Source: an uncultured Prevotella sp. (GTDB lineage: Bacteria > Bacteroidota > Bacteroidia > Bacteroidales > Bacteroidaceae). From it: a DNA stretch of 64,000 nucleotides. This document shows, piece by piece, positions 59,096 to 64,000 of this stretch (its first letter is position 1; each line of letters begins with the position of its first letter). The stretch covers positions 124,001-188,000 of the forward strand of contig CAAGPV010000012.1 in assembly GCA_900771975.1 (NCBI GenBank), given 5' to 3'. Position numbers and translations under genes: made by a program. The notes beneath the pieces were generated by a model. It ran no database searches, was not told where the DNA came from, and worked only from the letters and a program-made list of their open reading frames with translations.

Positions 59096-60162
59096 CCGTT
59101 CGGGCCATTGACATCCAATCGCAAGTGATAACTTTCTTGCGGTTTCCGTTGGTAATGTGTGTTCTCTTTGTACATGCCAACTTTATAGGGATGTTCCCCG
59201 ATGAAGCCAGTTTTCGCTTTGCTCCTCAGGTCTGTGAGTTTGTGTCAACGCGCATAGCCCCTATTGCCAATCCGTTTTTCTTCTTTCTGTCGGGCCTGTT
59301 GTTTTTTCGGGAAGGGAACTTCTCCTGGACAATTTATCGCCAAAAGGTGTCTCGCAGGGTGCATACGTTGTTGCTTCCCTATTTGCTTTGGAATACCATC
59401 TACTTGTTGTTGCTCTTCGTGGGAGAAAGTATCATATCTGGGTGGACGGCCATTGTTGATAAACCCATAGTTAGTTTCACGGTTACAGACTGGATAAATG
59501 CGTTTTGGAACATTTCCATGATAGGCCACCAAGGCGGTCTTGCGGCTCCTGTCAATATTCCCTTCTGGTTTGTCCGCGATCTGTTGGTTCTTGTCGCGTT
59601 GGCTCCTATATTCTATTATGTACTCTCCGGCTTTCGCCGTTTGCCCCAGTCGGTCCAGAACCTCTTGCTCTTGGGCCTTTTGATGGCAGCCGACTGGTGG
59701 TCGTTATGGCCAACAATGTTGGCAACATCAAGTTTGTTTTTTGCTTGTGGCGCCTATTTTGGATTAAAACAGACCAATCTTGTGGTGTCAATGAGCCGTT
59801 ACCAACCGGCTTTGTGGATGTCTGCTTTGTTGATGTTTTACTACCATTGCGACAATACCGCCTACCTGTTGGTTATCCTTGCACTCTTTCCCGTAGTGGG
59901 AAAGATGCTTGAAAAAGGGCGTTGGAATGTTTCTTTTCTGCTTTCGAGGGGCTCGTTTTTTGTCATAGGTTACCATTATCTGTTGTTAGGAGTGCTTCTT
60001 GCTTTGCTCGGACGCATAGTCGTGACACCTCGTGGCGAGTTCATAGCATTGTTTTGTTATGTCTTCGTTCCTCTGATACTGGCTTTCGTAGGCTATCTTC
60101 TCTACGTTGTTATGGAGCGTTTGTGCCCTTGTGTGCTTCGCGTGCTTACAGGCTTTCGATGA
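59092..60162 (+). CDS. Membrane acyltransferase (acyltransferase 3 family)
   Basis: A 356-residue polytopic membrane protein with about ten hydrophobic segments. The N-terminus resembles the family start (QSQVITFLRFPLVMCVLFVH, with Arg and His in place), then NPFFFFLSGLLFFREGNF. Such enzymes O-acylate exported sugars. It shares little obvious sequence with the acyltransferase behind porZ, beyond the family features. It is translationally coupled to the PfkB gene and its 3' end overlaps the convergent LOG-family gene by 17 bp. Confidence 0.83.
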   Translation: MTVRAIDIQSQVITFLRFPLVMCVLFVHANFIGMFPDEASFRFAPQVCEFVSTRIAPIANPFFFFLSGLLFFREGNFSWTIYRQKVSRRVHTLLLPYLLWNTIYLLLLFVGESIISGWTAIVDKPIVSFTVTDWINAFWNISMIGHQGGLAAPVNIPFWFVRDLLVLVALAPIFYYVLSGFRRLPQSVQNLLLLGLLMAADWWSLWPTMLATSSLFFACGAYFGLKQTNLVVSMSRYQPALWMSALLMFYYHCDNTAYLLVILALFPVVGKMLEKGRWNVSFLLSRGSFFVIGYHYLLLGVLLALLGRIVVTPRGEFIALFCYVFVPLILAFVGYLLYVVMERLCPCVLRVLTGFR

Positions 60163-60682
60163 GTTTTGTAACGTCTTCCAGCGTATCGGCCACTTTAATG
60201 CGCTCGTTCCATTGTCCGCGAATAAACCCGCGGCCTTGCATATCGTTGAGCATGGCAATGGTTGAATTCCAAAAACCCTTCATGTTGTAGAGTATTACAA
60301 CCTTGTTGTGGTAGCCAATGCTTGCCGCTGCAGCTACGGTGAATATCTCGTCGAGAGTGCCAAGTCCGCCTGGCAAAGCCACAAATACATCGCTTTGTGC
60401 AACAATCAGGTCTTTTCTGTCGCTCAGATTGTCGCAGGGAATTTCCACGTCCAATATTTTTGAGACTTTCCCTCTTTGCTCGATAATGCTTGGGACAACT
60501 CCTATGATGGTGGCTCCTGCAGACTTTCCTGTTTCTGAAACGCACTTCATAAGTCCAAAGTCGCAACCGCCAAAAACGATGGAATGGCCGTTTTTGCCAC
60601 ACCAACGGCCCAATTCTTCGGTTGCAGCAAAAAAGTCGGGATCAATATTGTCGTTGGCCGAACAGTAAATACCTATTTTCAT
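60146..60682 (-). CDS. LOG family protein (TIGR00730, Rossmann fold nucleotide-binding)
   Basis: A 178-residue protein of the LOG/TIGR00730 family, the relatives of cytokinin-activating phosphoribohydrolases that cleave nucleoside 5'-monophosphates. The signature PGGLGTLDEIF is present, along with MKIGIYCSANDNIDPDFFAA at the start and SIVFGGCDFGLMKCVSETGK. I chose the ATG at 60682; the upstream reading frame has no similarity. A TACCTTTG -7 box lies at 60744-60737 on the minus strand. Confidence 0.9.
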   Translation of the reverse strand: MKIGIYCSANDNIDPDFFAATEELGRWCGKNGHSIVFGGCDFGLMKCVSETGKSAGATIIGVVPSIIEQRGKVSKILDVEIPCDNLSDRKDLIVAQSDVFVALPGGLGTLDEIFTVAAAASIGYHNKVVILYNMKGFWNSTIAMLNDMQGRGFIRGQWNERIKVADTLEDVTKLIESL

Positions 60683-60857
60683 GTGTCTAAAATGTTGTAC
60701 TTGAATTTGTTGGAATATTGTTTTCTGTCTCTCGTGCAAAGGTACAAAAAAAGCAATATATACGTCGATTGATGCTGAAAAATAGCATTTCTGCTTTGAA
60801 CGGCGGCCTAACCCATTTATTTTCACTATCTTTGCACCCAATAAAATACATTATAAT

Positions 60858-62693
60858 TTGAAGACATTTGCAGAATTGGGCGTCTCCGAAGAGATTCGTA
60901 GAGCCATTGAAGAATTAGGATTTGAGCAGCCTATGCCTGTTCAAGAAGCAGTAATCCCTTATCTTTTAGGAAATCGTAACGATGTAATTGCCTTGGCCCA
61001 AACGGGAACGGGTAAGACAGCCGCTTTCGGAATACCACTCCTTCAGCGCATAGACACCAACTCAAAGGAAACTCAAGCCATTGTCTTGAGCCCAACTCGC
61101 GAGCTTTGTCTTCAGATTGCAGACGACTTGAACGACTTTGCCAAGTATATTCCACACATGCATATCGAGGCCGTTTATGGTGGGGCAAGTATCGAGACAC
61201 AGATTCGTGCTTTGCGTAAAGGCGTACAAATCATAGTGGCCACCCCGGGACGACTTATCGATTTGATGCATCGTGGCAAGGCAAACCTTTCCCATGTGCG
61301 TAATGTTGTGCTCGATGAGGCTGACGAAATGCTCAATATGGGCTTCTCTGACAGTATCAACGAAATCTTTGAAGGTGTGCCCGTGGACCGCAACACGTTG
61401 CTCTTCTCGGCTACCATGAGCAAGGAAATAGAGAAAATTGCCCTTAATTATCTTCACGACCACAAGGAAATAGTGGTAGGAAGCAGGAATGAAGGTGCCG
61501 AAAACGTCAATCATATCTACTATATGGTCAACGCCAAAGACAAATATTTGGCCTTAAAGCGCATCGTAGACTACTATCCCAAGATTTTTGCCATTATCTT
61601 TTGCCGTACAAAACGCGAGACACAGGAAATCGCCGACAAGCTTATTAAAGATGGATATAACGCAGAAGCTCTTCATGGAGACCTGTCCCAACAACAGCGC
61701 GACCTCACCATGCAGAAGTTCCGTAGCCATCTCATCCAACTACTTGTAGCTACCGATGTGGCAGCACGTGGTCTTGATGTAGACGATTTGACCCACGTTA
61801 TCAACTATGGACTGCCCGATGACGTGGAAAACTATACCCACCGAAGTGGTAGAACCGGACGCGCCGGCAAGAAAGGAACCTCTATCAGCATCATCCACTC
61901 GCGCGAAAAGTTTAAAGTACGCAACATTGAGAAGATTATCGGTAAGGAGTTTGTTGATGGCGAACTGCCTTCACCAGAAGAAATCTGCAAAAAACAACTT
62001 TACAAAGTGATGGACGGCATTATGAAAACGGATGTTGACGACGAGCAGATTGCCCCCTATATGCCAGAAATAATGCGTCAGTTTGAATATGTGGATAAAG
62101 AAGACATTATCAAAAAGATGGTCACGCTCACTTTCGGACGTTTCCTCGATTATTATAAGAATGCCCCAGAAATACAGAAACCAGTCAGTGGTAAGAGTTC
62201 ACGTGACGACCGCAAGGAAGGCAAACGCGGAAATCGTGGCGGCAAGCGAAGTGCAGGTAGAGCGGAAGAAGGCTACCAACGGCTCTTTATCAATTTGGGA
62301 AAGGATGACGGTTTCTACCCCGGCGAAGTGATGCAGTTTGTCAACAAGCACGTGCATGGCCGCCAAGAGGTGGGTCATATCGACTTGCTGAGCCGAATCA
62401 GCTACATAGAGGTTCCACAGGAAGATGCCCGTAAGGTGATGAAAGCCTTAGACGGAACAACCTATAAGGGAAGAAAAGTGCGTTGCAATGATGCCGATAG
62501 CCGCTCGACGGCAGGTGGAGAACGTGCTGTCAAACACTCCTCACGAACAAAACAAGAGACGGTTGCCCCTAAACGGAAGTTCAAGAAGGATGACTGGATG
62601 GCTTTGATGAACGCAAAGACGCCACAGTTGCGTGGAGAAGAACCCGATTTCAGCGAAGAGGGATGGGCACGCCGTCGACCGAAAAAGAAGTAA
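60858..62693 (+). CDS. DEAD-box RNA helicase with DbpA-type RNA-binding domain
   Basis: A 611-residue ATP-dependent RNA helicase. The Q motif (ELGFEQPMPVQEAVIPYLLG), Walker A (ALAQTGTGKTAAFG), VLDEADEML, SAT, and RSGRTGRAGKKGTSISII are present. A basic linker follows (DDRKEGKRGNRGGKRS), then a DbpA-type RNA-binding domain (RLFINLGKDDGFYPGEVMQF). A basic tail ends the protein. The start is a TTG at 60858 directly before the conserved KTFAELGV; no ATG is in frame upstream. A TATCTTTG -7 box lies at 60827-60834. It is likely involved in ribosome assembly or cold-adapted RNA remodelling. Confidence 0.93.
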   Translation: MKTFAELGVSEEIRRAIEELGFEQPMPVQEAVIPYLLGNRNDVIALAQTGTGKTAAFGIPLLQRIDTNSKETQAIVLSPTRELCLQIADDLNDFAKYIPHMHIEAVYGGASIETQIRALRKGVQIIVATPGRLIDLMHRGKANLSHVRNVVLDEADEMLNMGFSDSINEIFEGVPVDRNTLLFSATMSKEIEKIALNYLHDHKEIVVGSRNEGAENVNHIYYMVNAKDKYLALKRIVDYYPKIFAIIFCRTKRETQEIADKLIKDGYNAEALHGDLSQQQRDLTMQKFRSHLIQLLVATDVAARGLDVDDLTHVINYGLPDDVENYTHRSGRTGRAGKKGTSISIIHSREKFKVRNIEKIIGKEFVDGELPSPEEICKKQLYKVMDGIMKTDVDDEQIAPYMPEIMRQFEYVDKEDIIKKMVTLTFGRFLDYYKNAPEIQKPVSGKSSRDDRKEGKRGNRGGKRSAGRAEEGYQRLFINLGKDDGFYPGEVMQFVNKHVHGRQEVGHIDLLSRISYIEVPQEDARKVMKALDGTTYKGRKVRCNDADSRSTAGGERAVKHSSRTKQETVAPKRKFKKDDWMALMNAKTPQLRGEEPDFSEEGWARRRPKKK

Positions 62694-62734
62694 CAAATCA
62701 TCAGAAATATTAGAAATCGACAAAAAAGCAAACT

Positions 62735-64000
62735 ATGTTTAGAAACCTAATGACAACCCTTGCTTGCGCCGTTGCTTTTGGAACGGCGTGTGCACAAAGC
62801 CCGTCTACGCCAACAACGCAGATGGAAATGCTCACAAGAGGTGTGGTGGCAGTCCCTAATGGAAGTGGCAATTTCGTCAGTTGGCGCCTCTTGGGGACAG
62901 ACAATCCTCAGACAACAACCTTCAATCTCTATCGTGACGGCTCGTTGATTGCGCAGCACTTGAAGGGAGGAACCTGTTTTGAAGATGCAGAAGGAACGGC
63001 TACAAGCCGTTATCGCGTAGAGACTTTGGAAGATAATCAGGTGACAGAAACCTCGGCAGAAATCACACCTTGGTCAGCTCCTTACCTGCAACTGCATTTA
63101 CAAAAACCCGACCCATCGGTTACAAACAACGACAGTAAGTACACACCCAACGACTGTTCGGCTGCCGATGTGGACGGAGACGGAGAATATGAGCTTATTG
63201 TGAAGTGGGATCCGTGTGGTTCTATGCCTTCACAAGACAACAGTAAATCTGGTAAAACGGGCAATGTCATATTGGATTGCTATAAGATTTCAACTGGAAA
63301 CAGGCTTTGGAGTATCAATCTCGGACCGAACATTCGTGCCGGTGCACACTATACACAGTTCTTGGCATACGACTTTGACGGAGACGGAAAGGCCGAAATA
63401 GTTTGCAAGACCGCCCCATGGTCGAAGGACGGCCAGGGCCATTTCGTTTCGGCTGCAGCCGATGATGCTACCATTAAGGCAGTCAACAATAGCAAGTCTT
63501 ACCGCAACAGCAAAGGATATGTTCTGGACGGTCCTGAATTTTTGACCATTTTCAATGGTGAAACAGGTGCAGCCATCCACACCATCTACTATAATCCAAA
63601 CCGTGGAGGAACGGTAGGAGGTAGCGTATCGGGCTCCAACAAGTCTTTTTGGGGCGACAACTATGGTGGCAGATGCGACCGCTTTCTGGCTACAGTTGCC
63701 TATTTGGGTGGAGCCAATGCTCGTCCGTCTGCTGTAATGGTGCGTGGCTACTATACGAGATGTTATGTTTGGGCCGTTGACTTCGATGGACAAAAGCTCA
63801 GTACCCGTTGGTTGCACGCTTCGGTCAGCAAGAACAAAGTGGAAGTGACGGATGCTAATGGCAATAAAACTTCCCGCAATTACACCACCAACACCGGCAA
63901 TCTTTCTGCAGGTAGTTGTACCGCATATGGCAACGGCAACCATAACCTGTCTTGTGCAGATGTAGATGGCGACGGGAAAGACGAGATAATCATGGGCTCA
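62735..64000 (+). CDS. Rhamnogalacturonan lyase, polysaccharide lyase family 11 (partial, 3' end outside window)
   Basis: An open frame of 422 codons that runs off the end. It starts with an ATG at 62735 and a signal peptide (about 1-21, ending ACAQ). It shows the PL11 (YesW/YesX-like) pattern: MEMLTRGVVAVPNGSGNFVS, VSWRLLGTDNPQ, DCSAADVDGDGEYELIVKWD, AGAHYTQFLAYDFDGDGKAE and AVMVRGYYTRCYVWAVDFDG. The repeated DxDGDGxxE motifs bind calcium in the beta-propeller. These enzymes cleave the rhamnogalacturonan I backbone. The gene follows the helicase after 41 bp, without an obvious promoter of its own in that gap. Its C-terminus and any sorting tail are not in view. Confidence 0.9.
   Translation, partial: MFRNLMTTLACAVAFGTACAQSPSTPTTQMEMLTRGVVAVPNGSGNFVSWRLLGTDNPQTTTFNLYRDGSLIAQHLKGGTCFEDAEGTATSRYRVETLEDNQVTETSAEITPWSAPYLQLHLQKPDPSVTNNDSKYTPNDCSAADVDGDGEYELIVKWDPCGSMPSQDNSKSGKTGNVILDCYKISTGNRLWSINLGPNIRAGAHYTQFLAYDFDGDGKAEIVCKTAPWSKDGQGHFVSAAADDATIKAVNNSKSYRNSKGYVLDGPEFLTIFNGETGAAIHTIYYNPNRGGTVGGSVSGSNKSFWGDNYGGRCDRFLATVAYLGGANARPSAVMVRGYYTRCYVWAVDFDGQKLSTRWLHASVSKNKVEVTDANGNKTSRNYTTNTGNLSAGSCTAYGNGNHNLSCADVDGDGKDEIIMGS

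Noticed and set aside
41773..62098. TGTGGATAA at 41773-41781 (parE) and 62090-62098 (helicase) as origin elements
   Set aside because: Each is a lone box inside a coding sequence, as expected by chance or as minor DnaA titration sites.

Overview
The window looks like chromosomal DNA from a member of the Bacteroidota, most likely Prevotella or a close relative in the Prevotellaceae. Three things point there: the phylum-type promoter (TTTG, about 19 bp, TAnnTTTG) recurs in front of many genes; there is a type IX secretion component (PorZ) and secreted proteins with type IX-like tails; and gene pairs such as DUF4254 plus GT9 are typical of the phylum. No rRNA, tRNA, insertion sequence, prophage or CRISPR array was seen. 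Most of the window is housekeeping DNA. The species cannot be named from the sequence alone.

Layout. 0-3.3 kb: DUF4254 protein and GT9 glycosyltransferase, then a gene-free stretch packed with DnaA boxes (candidate oriC), then nadA. 3.3-10.8 kb: a minus-strand operon leuS, yitT-like, rdgB, porZ, acyltransferase. 11.0-13.4 kb: a secreted PL9 pectate lyase. 13.7-22.2 kb: mutS, lgt, ychF, polA and a polyprenyl synthetase. 22.3-23.3 kb: a decayed secreted-protein gene. 23.3-29.5 kb: a minus-strand run mnmG, apt, uvrC, dtd, mazG-like, deoC with two parS-like palindromes flanking apt. 29.5-33.3 kb: fumarate reductase/succinate dehydrogenase operon. 33.5-39 kb: two secreted surface proteins around a 65-residue acidic protein. 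39-46.2 kb: methyltransferase, GNAT-like protein, parE, S41 protease, ybeY, coaD. 46.4-46.7 kb: a candidate stand-alone small RNA. 46.7-64 kb: ruvB, a zinc/cadmium-type P-ATPase, dusB, M16 peptidase, wbqC-like, lepB, dapB, DUF2851, thioesterase, dprA, PfkB kinase, a second acyltransferase, a LOG-family protein, a DEAD-box helicase, and the 5' part of a PL11 rhamnogalacturonan lyase that runs off the end.

How the parts fit. The DnaA-box cluster and the parS pair, 25 kb apart, suggest the window lies close to the replication origin. Repair and replication genes (mutS, polA, uvrC, ruvB, parE, dprA) are scattered through it. PorZ, signal peptidase I and Lgt belong to the export and envelope machinery. 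The PL9 enzyme and the two large surface proteins look like type IX cargo, and PL9 plus PL11 indicate growth on pectin and rhamnogalacturonan. The Sdh/Frd complex fits succinate-producing anaerobic fumarate respiration.

The least explained items are the candidate small RNA at 46.46-46.68 kb, a family of three intergenic palindromic repeats, the small acidic protein at 35.2 kb, and a palindrome in the promoter of the metal-exporting ATPase.
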